DNA of 33,755 nt from NCBI GenBank assembly GCA_903904885.1, contig CAIVED010000016.1, forward strand, positions 1 to 33,755, given 5' to 3'. Below, one piece after another: positions 1 to 9,080 of this stretch. Each line of letters starts with the position of its first letter. Position 1 is the stretch's first letter. The stretch is from an uncultured archaeon (GTDB lineage: Archaea > Nanobdellota > Nanobdellia > Woesearchaeales > CAIVOO01). The notes under the pieces are model-generated. The model was not told where the DNA came from and did not search any database. It saw only the letters and a program-made list of their open reading frames with translations. Both the position numbers and the translations under genes were made by a program.

Positions 1-3000
1 CTCCCCGCCATTAGGATAACTCAAATTAGACTGATTAACCTCCCCAGTCTGAATAACAATAGGCGTATCAGAAACAAAACTCAAACTGCCATAACCAACA
101 CTGCCCCTAACAACAATACTGAAATTCCCAGGACCCCAAGTCTCATGAGTAAAATTAACAGGAATATCAACCCAACCATAAGCATCAGCAGTAGCATTCC
201 CAACCAAACCACCAGTCGAATTATAAACACGGACATTAGCGCCAGAATGATTGCCCCCAGTGCTATTCAAAACATGAATAGGGAAATAACGGGTAGCATT
301 GGTGCTGGTGCCAAGAGAACTCCATTCTCTAACAGATTTGGTAGTAATATTAAGCGTTCCACTGATAACAAGATTGCTGCCGGCAGTTAAGTTCTTCCCT
401 ATGCGCTCGAAAGAGAAAACAGTTACATTAGTTGCACTCAAATTAGCATAGCCAGACATGAAAAGAAGGATAAAACTTCCATTATTACCGTAGGTAACTG
501 AATTGCCATACAATTCCAGGTTTGGACTGGACGTACCTGAAACATAATTCACAGAATTGCCCCAGAATGAACTTGGGGATGCTGTGTAGGTGCAATTAGA
601 AATATAAGAAGTTCCTCCAGAATGCTGCGAATAAGCAATATCGCTGTTATTGGCCAAAATAGTTCCTGCTAAAACGTAGGTTGCAACTCCGGTTGCATTG
701 GATCCTGAAAAATTAACCAGATAACCCATGGAGCCATTAGCAATTACTCTGTCATAATTCTGATTTGCCCTGAAATCATTAAACTCAATTGTCTGGCCAG
801 CCAGGTTAGAATATATTGTAAATGTTGAGAAAGATGAATTTCCGGCCCAAACAGAAGAATTTTGTCCTGATGCAAAAGTGATTATTGATGAATTCTCCAC
901 AATTCCTGTTGAAGAATTGGTGTTTATCGATGCAGATGTAAAGAGAGAGTTATTAAAAATCGTAGTTGTATTGAACGCTCGTTCAGAATGAAATATTGAA
1001 TAAGGTGTGGTAAAATTAGAGAAATTAGCATAAAACCCTCCTGAACTGTTCACAACAGTGCTAAACCACTGGCCGGTTCTGAAGCCATCCACAACAAAAA
1101 CTGAATCTGCAAAAGTATTGTACATATAAAACGTTGATACTGAGCTGTTAATGAAATAAGCTCTGACGTTTGAGTTCAAACGGAACTGGTCTAAAGATAT
1201 GTTAGTGTTAATAATCGCTATTTTTTGGTTCCCCATATATGTTGGGAAAACCCCTTCATATAAGGGCATAATCGTAACCCCTGTACTTGCATCTATCTGC
1301 CTGTTCTTGCAAACAACAGTGAGATTTGGGATATCTTGGTAGAACCAACTCGAGCCAGTCGCATTAGGGGTTATGTTGCACATTCCAATCCAGAACTGGC
1401 CATCGGAAGTGTCAGGTGTGGCATTAGAAACACCATCGCTGGCAGTTACCCTTAATGTGTAATTGGTGCCCTCATTAACACCCAGGGACTTGCTGATATT
1501 AACCTCCAGGTAAGTGCTGGCAGTATAAGCCAAAGGAAGCCATGTGGTGCCTGAATCATTCGAATAATCCAGATAATAATTGCCCCCATCAGACTGAGTC
1601 CAGGTAGCATTCACTATTTCGCCGGTATTAGCCCCGGACTCATTGTAATTCATGAAGAACTCCCCGCCATTTGGATAGGTAAGGTTTGATTGCGATACTG
1701 CATCGCTCTGCAGTATCCCGTATGTGCTCTGGGGAACCAGATTTGCTGCACTCAAAGTATCCAAAGAGGTGTCCAAGGTTGCAGGAAGCCTGGACCAGCT
1801 GCCATTGTACTTCCAAAGACCAAATTGATTTTCATTATACAACCCAGACTCCGAATCCAGCCAGGACCAGGTAATGGAGTCTATGGAAACCAGACCGGAA
1901 ATATTTTTTATGTCTACAAACTTGTTCTCAAAGCTCGAACGGTTTACAGGAAGGGCAGAATTATTAACAGACCAGTTAATATAGTAAGCATTGCCTGCAG
2001 TTACAGAGTCCAAAATACTGAGAACCGTGTAATTGTATAAAGTCCCCAAGGGATTAAGGAAAGACGTGTTGGTCATGTTAAGCAAAAATGAGCCTGAGGT
2101 TGAGTTCACAAGAACGTCCATAGTGTTATTAAAAACAATGCTCCCAATCAAAGTGCTGTTAGAATTGATTGCATTAAATCCTGCAAGGCTGCTGCTGAAA
2201 GCGGTGTTATTGGACAAAAAGCTGCTTGAATTCCGCAATAAAAATCCCCTGGAATTGTTATAAGCCAGGTTATTCAGCAAAAAATTTCCCGAGGAATTGA
2301 AAATGCTGAATCCTGAACTGCTATTAAAAACAATGTTGCTGTCAAACGTGTTATTTGAAGCCCTCAGAATGCCAAAACCCGTGGGATTGCCATAGGCAGT
2401 ATTGTTAAGCACGTATGAATTATTTGACCTGGTAAAGTTAAACCCTGCGCGCGTATTGTTGAAAGCGACATTGTTGGAAATTTTGTTGCCATAGGCATTT
2501 TCTGAAAAAAAGCCGTATGTGCTGTTGTAAAATGAGTTGTTAAAGAATGTGTTGTTGCTGGAGTTTAATGTGATATATGCGCCATAGCCATTGTTAAACA
2601 AAAGGTTATCTGACACCAGATTATTTTCGGACAATACATTGTCGCCTGTGAGATAATGATAGGCGCTTTCAAAAAATAGCCCGTTAGTATTATTAAAGAC
2701 AATGTTTCCGGTTAAATTATTTCCCGAAACCCCTTGCAGTACAAAGCCATTGGTGTTTGAATACACCGTATTGTTGAAAAGGACATTATTGCTGGTAGAA
2801 CCCCCATATGACAGGAGTTGAAATCCGCTACCACTCCCATAGACAATATTATTTGAAAGAGTGTTACTTAAAATCTCATTAGATCCTGTCCCCCACAGGT
2901 AAAACCCTACGCCGCAATTGAAAACGACATTTCCGGTTAAATTATTATTATCAGAAGCCGATTTCATATAAAAACCATCGGCAAAATTTGACACAGTATT

Positions 3001-5481
3001 GTTAATAAAATTATTGTATGATGACTGGATAACCAAAAAACCAAAGTCGCCGGTTCCATTGACCGTGGTGGCATTGTTGCCCGCAAGCAATGAATTGCTA
3101 AGCCCGCCCAGGCTAAAGCCTACTGTATTATTATCAACACGCACAAAGTTATTGTTAAGAAAAATACTTTTCGTGCCATACAGGGAAAAACCAGTACCAC
3201 CTCCATTTAAACCAACGCTAGACACAGAATTGCCGGTTAGATTAGCCTGGTTTGAAATGACAGTTATTCCTGTTGCGCTTTCAGTTATGGTGTTGTTAAA
3301 CACCGTTGCGTTATCGCCAGCGATATAAATCCCTGATGTAAAGTTAGCGACAACGCAGTTCTTAATTGTAACGTTTTTATTGCCAGCGAAAATTCCCTCA
3401 GCCCCCGAGTATATGATATCCTTCATCGTGTCAGAACCTGAAATTTTGTACCCTTGGCAATCAATGGTAATGTCTGAAGCATTGGAAAAAATCCCGTTTC
3501 CAATGCAATCGAGGTCTCCCGGCAATGTGTAATCAGTGTTTAATGTGAGGCAATGCTGGTTGCTCATTATCAGATATGCCTTGCCGGAAATGGGAACATT
3601 TGAAACGCCGATAAAATTATTGGCTGTGTCCGGGGTTGTGTTAAGCACTGCGTAACTGCTGCCATCAACTCTTAACAGCCCAAAATTGCTCTCATTAAAA
3701 AGGCCAAGAGAAGATTCATTCCAATAGAAACCAAGAGAATCTATTGAGGTTACACCTGAAATATTGACAATAACCAATTGCGGGGTAGGAGACGAATACG
3801 GCGGTAAAGTTAACGGAAACGGAATCCATGTGGCGATTTGGGGGCCAATTCCGGATGTTCTATTAATAGCATAGGCCGTTCCGGGCTCAACAGAATCGCT
3901 AAGGGAAATCATCAATCCAGTATATGGATCTGCAGTAAATGAAACATTCTGCAAATTGACTGCCTGATTTGAAGCTCCTGGATTCTCTACAAAAAAGTCA
4001 GCGCCCCCAACAGGACTATCCAACTTGCCCAAAACAGAACTCAGGTTAGAACTGTTTAGGTAAACACTGTATTTATTACTAATCGCATTAACCTGAGAGG
4101 TGTTAATGCTGGAATTCTCAGCATAGATGCCATACATATTCTGAGTCGCATTTGCATTAAAAATTGTTACGCCGTTGGAATTCTTAATCTGGAATCCCAT
4201 TGACCCCGTCTCAAGATTATTGGAAATAAAATCATTTGTAAGATTTATGTCATGCGAATCGCTGACAACAAATCCTGTAATATTTTCAGTGCCTATACCC
4301 GAAGCAGAAAATAGGTTGCAATTGCTTATTGTGATGTTGCTCTTCCCGCTGATATTAAAACCGCGGGATGAATTGCCGCTAAGGTATATGTTGTGGTTCT
4401 GGCAGTCGAAGGCAACATCCGAAGAATTGATGAAAATTCCTGTTTCATTGCAGTGGAGATCATTGTACAGAATGTCGTTTTTGTTCGCATATCCCCCGCA
4501 GTAGGATGACCCGTTGTTAAGCAGCACCCCGTATAATCCCGGCTTGGTTAAAGTTCCAGAAAAGTAAAAATTTGAGTCCTCATCAAGATAGGGGTTATTT
4601 TGCACAAATTCCCAGCCTGTCCCATTATAAACCCAAAGGTCAATTACATTTGAACTATACCCTGAAAGGTCTGAAGGCGTTAAACGCCATTCAACATCAT
4701 CAATGCTTAGCGCGCCTGTTTCATTGGTTATTTGAACATACTTGTTATTAAAATCGATTCTGTCATCGGGGAAAGGATAAGAATTTGATACCCAGCTGAT
4801 AGAATATTGGGCGCCGCTTTTCACATCGTCAAGAATGTAAAGCCTGCTGTAATTTTCCAAGGTTCCTGAAGGGTTAAGGAAATATGTGTCGTCCATGAAA
4901 AAACTGGGGTTTAGCCCCAACAGATTGCTCACAAACAGGTCCTTCAGATTTCCGTAGAGCATGTTTGAGCCCCAATTTGCTGAAGCGCTTTCAATAAAAA
5001 AACCATAGGAATTGTTATAGGCAGTGTTATTGTAGAGCCTGCTTGAAACCAAGCCTGCTGGCGAACTTTCAATAAAAAAACCATAGGAATTGTTATAGGC
5101 AGTGTTGTTTGTGAGGTTTAGGTTGTTTGAAGCATTTGCCCAGATGCCATAGGTGAAATTGATAAGCACGCAATTTACTATTTTAACATCTGTCCTGCCG
5201 GAGATATTGATTCCTGCCCCATTGCCTGTCCCGATTATGGAGTAGCCCTGGCAGTCAAGGATTTTATTTGACGCATTAATTATGAGGCCATTGTCTGCGC
5301 ATCCCACTATATTGCCCGCCAGTGTGCTGCTCTCATTTACATAGGAGCTGCAATTGGTGGCTGTGCCGTCCCCATAAACTGCAAATCCTGTGAAATTCAT
5401 GTCAAGAAAGTTGAGGGCTATAAATGAAGTAATTGCGATGGCTAAGACTGCCAAAACGCTTATACTGGCTTTTTTGTTCAA
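1..5481 (-). CDS. Giant beta-helix surface protein, C-terminus beyond window
   Basis: I read this frame line by line and found no stop from 5481 to position 1, giving at least 1827 codons. The start is a TTG, supported by GAGGTG at 5487-5492 and a TATA box upstream. Residues about 5-26 are one hydrophobic segment after two lysines, a signal peptide or membrane anchor, followed by the segment NFTGFAVYGDG. The body shows parallel beta-helix (PbH1/NosD-like) repeats rich in N-x-S/T sequons. They form three modules, each opening with a Cys pair and a DCQG-like strand, near residues 55, 325 and 640. A separate module (GTLENYSRLYILDDV near residue 202, GTLYNYTVLSILDSV near 1144) occurs twice. Ig-like domains beginning YPNGGE appear near 1267 and again at the window edge. 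It is probably an exported, glycosylated, cell-surface or adhesin-like protein. Its ligand cannot be told from sequence. Confidence 0.9.
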   Translation of the reverse strand, partial: MNKKASISVLAVLAIAITSFIALNFLDMNFTGFAVYGDGTATNCSSYVNESSTLAGNIVGCADNGLIINASNKILDCQGYSIIGTGNGAGINISGRTDVKIVNCVLINFTYGIWANASNNLNLTNNTAYNNSYGFFIESSPAGLVSSRLYNNTAYNNSYGFFIESASANWGSNMLYGNLKDLFVSNLLGLNPSFFMDDTYFLNPSGTLENYSRLYILDDVKSGAQYSISWVSNSYPFPDDRIDFNNKYVQITNETGALSIDDVEWRLTPSDLSGYSSNVIDLWVYNGTGWEFVQNNPYLDEDSNFYFSGTLTKPGLYGVLLNNGSSYCGGYANKNDILYNDLHCNETGIFINSSDVAFDCQNHNIYLSGNSSRGFNISGKSNITISNCNLFSASGIGTENITGFVVSDSHDINLTNDFISNNLETGSMGFQIKNSNGVTIFNANATQNMYGIYAENSSINTSQVNAISNKYSVYLNSSNLSSVLGKLDSPVGGADFFVENPGASNQAVNLQNVSFTADPYTGLMISLSDSVEPGTAYAINRTSGIGPQIATWIPFPLTLPPYSSPTPQLVIVNISGVTSIDSLGFYWNESSLGLFNESNFGLLRVDGSSYAVLNTTPDTANNFIGVSNVPISGKAYLIMSNQHCLTLNTDYTLPGDLDCIGNGIFSNASDITIDCQGYKISGSDTMKDIIYSGAEGIFAGNKNVTIKNCVVANFTSGIYIAGDNATVFNNTITESATGITVISNQANLTGNSVSSVGLNGGGTGFSLYGTKSIFLNNNFVRVDNNTVGFSLGGLSNSLLAGNNATTVNGTGDFGFLVIQSSYNNFINNTVSNFADGFYMKSASDNNNLTGNVVFNCGVGFYLWGTGSNEILSNTLSNNIVYGSGSGFQLLSYGGSTSNNVLFNNTVYSNTNGFVLQGVSGNNLTGNIVFNNTNGLFFESAYHYLTGDNVLSENNLVSDNLLFNNGYGAYITLNSSNNTFFNNSFYNSTYGFFSENAYGNKISNNVAFNNTRAGFNFTRSNNSYVLNNTAYGNPTGFGILRASNNTFDSNIVFNSSSGFSIFNSSGNFLLNNLAYNNSRGFLLRNSSSFLSNNTAFSSSLAGFNAINSNSTLIGSIVFNNTMDVLVNSTSGSFLLNMTNTSFLNPLGTLYNYTVLSILDSVTAGNAYYINWSVNNSALPVNRSSFENKFVDIKNISGLVSIDSITWSWLDSESGLYNENQFGLWKYNGSWSRLPATLDTSLDTLSAANLVPQSTYGILQSDAVSQSNLTYPNGGEFFMNYNESGANTGEIVNATWTQSDGGNYYLDYSNDSGTTWLPLAYTASTYLEVNISKSLGVNEGTNYTLRVTASDGVSNATPDTSDGQFWIGMCNITPNATGSSWFYQDIPNLTVVCKNRQIDASTGVTIMPLYEGVFPTYMGNQKIAIINTNISLDQFRLNSNVRAYFINSSVSTFYMYNTFADSVFVVDGFRTGQWFSTVVNSSGGFYANFSNFTTPYSIFHSERAFNTTTIFNNSLFTSASINTNSSTGIVENSSIITFASGQNSSVWAGNSSFSTFTIYSNLAGQTIEFNDFRANQNYDRVIANGSMGYLVNFSGSNATGVATYVLAGTILANNSDIAYSQHSGGTSYISNCTYTASPSSFWGNSVNYVSGTSSPNLELYGNSVTYGNNGSFILLFMSGYANLSATNVTVFSFERIGKNLTAGSNLVISGTLNITTKSVREWSSLGTSTNATRYFPIHVLNSTGGNHSGANVRVYNSTGGLVGNATADAYGWVDIPVNFTHETWGPGNFSIVVRGSVGYGSLSFVSDTPIVIQTGEVNQSNLSYPNGGE
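4988..5106 (-). repeat. Two identical 41-bp direct repeats inside the giant gene
   Basis: Positions 4988-5028 and 5066-5106 are identical over 41 bases, offset by 78 bases (26 codons). They encode the same beta-helix rung, NTAYNNSYGFFIES. The other rungs are similar only at protein level, so this copy looks like a recent in-frame duplication of one or two rungs. Confidence 0.9.
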
Positions 5482-5513
5482 ATAAACACCTCAGCGAGGT
5501 TTAAAAACATCAT

Positions 5514-5525
5514 TATATTTAAATA
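5514..5525 (-). promoter_or_regulatory. TATA box of the giant surface-protein gene
   Basis: TATATTTAAATA is nearly palindromic and centred about 39 nt upstream of the TTG start. Initiation about 26 nt downstream would leave a leader of roughly 13 nt containing the GAGGTG site at 5487-5492. This differs from most first genes here, which appear leaderless. Confidence 0.6.
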
Positions 5526-5664
5526 TGATGGTGGAATAACCTGCTCCTAGCCCTTAGAAACACGCTCATGAAACACTCTTATTTATGGCTGCCAGTTTCA
5601 TGGTTTGCGCCTTCTTAGCAGAAATTAAATATTAGGATACCACGTATAAGTGATAAAAATAGTA

Positions 5665-5675
5665 AGCTTTAAATA
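5665..5675 (+). promoter_or_regulatory. TATA box for the 162-aa unknown gene
   Basis: AGCTTTAAATA lies about 27-29 nt before the ATG at 5699, so the transcript is probably leaderless. The rest of the 217-base gap 5482-5698 shows no gene or RNA that I recognise. Confidence 0.5.
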
Positions 5676-5698
5676 GGTCATGCCTGAAAAAACACGAA

Positions 5699-6187
5699 AT
5701 GGATGTAAAACTCTTTGAGGAATATGAAACGCCAGTGATAGAATGCAGAATCAAACTGCCGGAAATAATAGCGTTCCATTCAAGAGGCTGCGGCCTCTCT
5801 CTGGGGTGCTGGGTGCAAAGTGAGCAAACAATATTCGGATACCCCACAAAAATTGATGACTGCCTATGGAACGCATTATGTGATTTGCAGCGCACAGGAA
5901 CTGCAGCAGAACTGGCTGAAAGGCCGAGGCTGGACTATGACCCGGAAACAGGGATTTCAAGATATATTATCACTGCAATAGGCCCGCGAAGAAAGCTAAC
6001 GCTTGAGGATTTAAACCGAATGTATCCTGAAATCGCAATTAACACCTGCATGCACAGATATGGCCTGCATGTCAAAACAGACGGGACCGTGAAAATACCC
6101 GGGGCACTTAAGCCCCAGCAAAATTGCATTGCAAGAGTTAGCAGCCGAAGCTACAGGATGTTCATAACCTATCTGGACCAGGAATAA
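5699..6187 (+). CDS. Unknown protein, 162 aa
   Basis: I do not recognise this protein. It is soluble with no signal peptide or membrane segment. Cysteines are scattered (around residues 16, 31, 37, 55, 61, 116 and 143) without a clear CxxC zinc motif. The middle contains a Pro/Arg-rich stretch ending in a YIITAIGPRRKLTLEDL segment. The start is chosen because a TATA box sits about 27 nt upstream, fitting leaderless initiation. The stop lies two bases from the end of the convergent VWA gene, so the two transcripts must overlap at their 3' ends. Reality is supported by the full-length open frame, the promoter geometry and the tight convergent packing. Function is open. Confidence 0.7.
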   Translation: MDVKLFEEYETPVIECRIKLPEIIAFHSRGCGLSLGCWVQSEQTIFGYPTKIDDCLWNALCDLQRTGTAAELAERPRLDYDPETGISRYIITAIGPRRKLTLEDLNRMYPEIAINTCMHRYGLHVKTDGTVKIPGALKPQQNCIARVSSRSYRMFITYLDQE

Positions 6188-6189
6188 TC

Positions 6190-7404
6190 CTACATAACAC
6201 TCTCATAATCTTCTAATACTATCCGGTCTATGTCTTCTGTGTTCTTTGCAATGTATAATTTCCCTTCCCCCAATTCTGCTATTTTCATCCCCAGCTCCTT
6301 GCCTTTTTTGTCCAGATTTATGCCTACAATCGAGATTGTTATCCCTCTTGCCCTCGCCTCTGCCGCTGCCTCAAGCGTCTCTTTTTCAGGATGCTCTCCG
6401 GAGGTCGGCAAAACATCGGTTATCAGAACCAGATGCTTTGTGCAGCCATCAGCTTCAAACAGCTCTGAAGCATTTTTAATTGCAACAACTATGTTTGTTT
6501 CCCTTGATGCTGTTATTTTTGTAAGCTTTTTCAGCAAAAGAGTGAAATCATCAGTGGGCGGAATTGAATCCTTGATTTTGTCTCCGAAAATAACCAGCCC
6601 GACCTTGTCTTTCTCATTTATCGCCTTGTAGGCCAGCGCAACCCCCGCCCTTTTGGCAGCATCAATCTTCCTGCCTTTCATAGAGCCAGAAGAGTCCACG
6701 GCATAGATTATTTTGACCATTCCTTTTTGCATCCGCTCAAACGCCCGCAGGTCGGTTTTCTCAATTTTTTCGTGGCCTCTTCTTATTGCTGTCTTGACAG
6801 AGCGCTTTACAGCTATGTCCCGGTATCTTACCCCCTTTTTGTAAAGCTTATAATCTTCCTTCTCGCCGTAGATGCTTGATTTTTTGTGCACCCTTTCTCC
6901 CAGATAGCCCTTGGGGATTATGTTTTCCAGCTCCTCTGCAGCCATTACTACCATGGCGAGCTCTGCCCCTACATCAGTTATTTCCTCGTTTTTATCCAGA
7001 ACTTTGTCTTTTTTCAGCTGGCTTATTTTTTCCTCAACTGCCTTCTTCAGCAAATTCTTGAATTCCGGCACAGAAATGTTTTTTTCAATATAGGAAGGGT
7101 CATATCCAGTGAGCAGGCGTATCATCGTTTCCCCGTACAATTGCTTTGCAAGGGAAAAATTCTTCACAAGATTCTCAAACATCGTTGAAGGCGTGAATGA
7201 CGAAATTCCCGCATTGTACGCCTCCTTGATTAATTTGCCCTCGTCAATGGTATTCTGGTCATTTTCCATGACAGAGCGCATCAGCTTCTTTGCCTCATCG
7301 CTGATGTTAAGCTTGCCTGTCAGCTCTTCAATTTCAGAGAATTTCTTCACATCAACATTCTTGTCTTCTGACTCTTCTTCAGAAGTGTCAGGTAAAACCA
7401 CCAT
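6190..7404 (-). CDS. VWA-domain protein, partner of MoxR ATPase
   Basis: The 404-aa protein has an acidic, helical N-terminal half and a von Willebrand factor A domain from about residue 228 to the end. The MIDAS metal site is visible as DSSGSM at 236-241, with the follow-on threonine in RETN near 303 and ITDVLPTSG near 329. This resembles the D-subunit half of magnesium-chelatase-like and MoxR/VWA systems, where the VWA protein is a cofactor or substrate adaptor for the AAA+ partner. Its start codon lies inside the end of the upstream MoxR gene (17-base overlap), so the two are translationally coupled. The AAA+ module found in true ChlD/BchD is absent, so a metal-chelatase role is not implied. 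The target of the pair is unknown. Confidence 0.9.
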   Translation of the reverse strand: MVVLPDTSEEESEDKNVDVKKFSEIEELTGKLNISDEAKKLMRSVMENDQNTIDEGKLIKEAYNAGISSFTPSTMFENLVKNFSLAKQLYGETMIRLLTGYDPSYIEKNISVPEFKNLLKKAVEEKISQLKKDKVLDKNEEITDVGAELAMVVMAAEELENIIPKGYLGERVHKKSSIYGEKEDYKLYKKGVRYRDIAVKRSVKTAIRRGHEKIEKTDLRAFERMQKGMVKIIYAVDSSGSMKGRKIDAAKRAGVALAYKAINEKDKVGLVIFGDKIKDSIPPTDDFTLLLKKLTKITASRETNIVVAIKNASELFEADGCTKHLVLITDVLPTSGEHPEKETLEAAAEARARGITISIVGINLDKKGKELGMKIAELGEGKLYIAKNTEDIDRIVLEDYESVM

Positions 7405-8410
7405 GCTCCGAGGGCTTGAACGTCTTAATGAAACTCTTAAGCTCCTCTTTCACGAAATCAGCAGGGCTTTGCGAATACTCTGCCGCTGGCTTTAGCCGGA
7501 TTCTGTGAGATAGAACAGAAATCATTGCATCCTCAACATCCTCAAATGATACTTCTTTCTTGTTTTTCAGGAATGCATTTGCCTGGGCACGCTCGTATAA
7601 TCCTATTGATGCCCTCACGCTTGGAACCTTGTCCAGCTTTTTGTTTTCCCTTAAAACCCTGATAAATTCAATTGCTGTGTCTAAAACTGAATTTGGGAAA
7701 ACAACATCGATTTTCTTTCCTTTTTGCTTTACAATATCCATTTCTATTTCCGCTGTTTCAGGGTAATGCATGTAAACAACATCAAACCTGTCGAGAAGAA
7801 CATCCGATAAACGCTCCGTGCTTGTGTCTTTTGGATTCATTGTTGCGATGAAAATGAAATCTGCCTTGATGTCCACATCATAGGCGCCGATTGTTGCAAC
7901 GCCTTCCTGCAAAACCTGCAATAGGGCATTTTGAAGCTTTTCCGGGCAGCGGTTCAGTTCATCGAAGAATAAAATTCCGTTGTTTGCCTTGAAAATCTTT
8001 CCGGGAGTGAATGCTTCTATTGAAAGTGGCCCGAATTTCATCGCCTTGATTGGGTCAATGTCTCCAATTAGGTCTTCGGCGGTTAGGTCTGGGGAGCCTT
8101 GTATTCTCACAAACCTTTCTTCGCCAGAGATTTTCCTTGTGCCCTTTGTTTTTTTTGCTGTGCATTCAGGGCAGACAGGATTTTCCGGCAGGCAGTGGTA
8201 TGAGCAGTTGTTTACCGTGATTTCGGGCAGAATCTTGGCAATATTCTTTGCCAAGGTTGTCTTCCCGACACCCGGCGGGCCAAGGATTAGGATATGCCGA
8301 TTGACCAAAAGAGCTGATTTCAGCTGCTTCTTCGTTGATTCCTGCCCAAGAATGTCTGAAAACGGATCCTTGTTCTGCGAAAAGATTTGCTGAAAGGTTT
8401 TGGCTTGCAT
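7388..8410 (-). CDS. MoxR-type AAA+ ATPase with a Cys-rich insert
   Basis: The 340-aa protein is an AAA+ ATPase of the MoxR/ChlI type. The Walker A motif is GPPGVGKT at 44-51, Walker B is ILFFDE ending at 151, and ATMNP near 189-193 is sensor 1. Between Walker A and B are C69, C73, C80 and C83 in an arrangement that could bind zinc. The C-terminal part carries the usual helical lid with an R-rich sensor 2 segment (SVRASIGLYERAQ). Such ATPases work as hexamers that remodel or activate client proteins together with a VWA protein, and the VWA gene follows directly with overlap. A TATA box at 8433-8444 puts the transcript start close to this ATG, so it heads a two-gene operon. Confidence 0.92.
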   Translation of the reverse strand: MQAKTFQQIFSQNKDPFSDILGQESTKKQLKSALLVNRHILILGPPGVGKTTLAKNIAKILPEITVNNCSYHCLPENPVCPECTAKKTKGTRKISGEERFVRIQGSPDLTAEDLIGDIDPIKAMKFGPLSIEAFTPGKIFKANNGILFFDELNRCPEKLQNALLQVLQEGVATIGAYDVDIKADFIFIATMNPKDTSTERLSDVLLDRFDVVYMHYPETAEIEMDIVKQKGKKIDVVFPNSVLDTAIEFIRVLRENKKLDKVPSVRASIGLYERAQANAFLKNKKEVSFEDVEDAMISVLSHRIRLKPAAEYSQSPADFVKEELKSFIKTFKPSEHGGFT

Positions 8411-8432
8411 AGAAGCGCTGTAAGTGTAATGG

Positions 8433-8444
8433 ATGTTTAAAAAG
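8433..8444 (-). promoter_or_regulatory. TATA box of the MoxR–VWA operon
   Basis: On the minus strand CTTTTTAAACAT is centred about 28 nt upstream of the MoxR ATG at 8410, predicting a leaderless message. It lies just upstream of the stop of the neighbouring HD gene, whose 3' end is at 8453. Confidence 0.5.
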
Positions 8445-8452
8445 GTTTGGAT

Positions 8453-9028
8453 TCAAAACCCGACATCCTTCGCAATCGATTGCACCGCTTTAATTGCAAT
8501 ATCCAGAAACTCGTCCAAAGTCAGGCCAATCTGCTCGCATTCCATTATAATATCCCGATTTATTGCAGCTGCGAAGTGCTTGTCTTTCATTTTCTTTTTC
8601 AGGCCTGAAACTTCCATTCCATCCAATGTTTTCCTCATCAAGCCGTAGGCATGAATCAATCCGGTTAATGTTTCTGCTGCAGCAAGCGCATGCTCAGTCT
8701 TTTCTGTTCGTTTTTTGTCCTGCAATCCAGCACATTCAAACCCATAACCGTGAGAAACAACAATGCAGATGAATTTGTCATCAAAACCAGCTGATTTCAG
8801 GATTTCGGGGGCTTTTGTCAAATGTTCAACACTATTATTCTTTGTTATCCCCCAGTCAACATCATGCAGAAGCCCGAGCATCTTCCAGTATTCCTCGTCC
8901 TCCCCCAATCTTTTTGCCAAAGCGCCCATGATTGCCTCGCTTTCAAGATAGTGATACATGTCAAAAGCATTATCATCATACTTTTTTATCAATTCAATTG
9001 CCTGGTCTCTTGTTATTGGAAGTGTCAT
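8453..9028 (-). CDS. HD-domain metal-dependent phosphohydrolase-like protein
   Basis: This protein of 191 aa starts at the ATG at 9028. A TTG at 9046 would add six residues but lies only about 22 nt from the TATA box, too close for normal initiation. The HD motif is visible in WKMLGLLHDVDWG, preceded by a conserved-looking HYLESEAIMGALA helix and followed by VSHGYGFEC, as in small HDIG-type hydrolases. The family acts on phosphate esters of nucleotides or related compounds, using divalent metal ions. The substrate cannot be assigned. It is probably transcribed alone, with its own TATA box upstream and the MoxR promoter immediately after its stop. Confidence 0.85.
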   Translation of the reverse strand: MTLPITRDQAIELIKKYDDNAFDMYHYLESEAIMGALAKRLGEDEEYWKMLGLLHDVDWGITKNNSVEHLTKAPEILKSAGFDDKFICIVVSHGYGFECAGLQDKKRTEKTEHALAAAETLTGLIHAYGLMRKTLDGMEVSGLKKKMKDKHFAAAINRDIIMECEQIGLTLDEFLDIAIKAVQSIAKDVGF

Positions 9029-9062
9029 TTTACCCAAACCTAACAAAAACTTTTTTTTATTT

Positions 9063-9072
9063 GTTTATATAT
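9063..9072 (-). promoter_or_regulatory. TATA box of the HD-domain gene
   Basis: ATATATAAAC on the minus strand is centred about 40 nt before the ATG at 9028, so a short leader of about 14 nt is expected. It is embedded in a very A/T-rich spacer (9050-9080). Confidence 0.5.
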
Positions 9073-9080
9073 TTTATTAA

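Noticed and set aside
145-4504. Several plus-strand open frames of 60-116 codons within the left 5.4 kb
   Set aside because: They are complementary-strand shadows of the giant minus-strand gene, which is continuous and shows regular beta-helix repeats; the plus-strand frames have low-complexity, biased composition and no promoters.
4988-5106. Short identical repeats as a possible CRISPR array
   Set aside because: Only two copies, 78 bases apart and in frame with the surface-protein gene; they encode a beta-helix rung.
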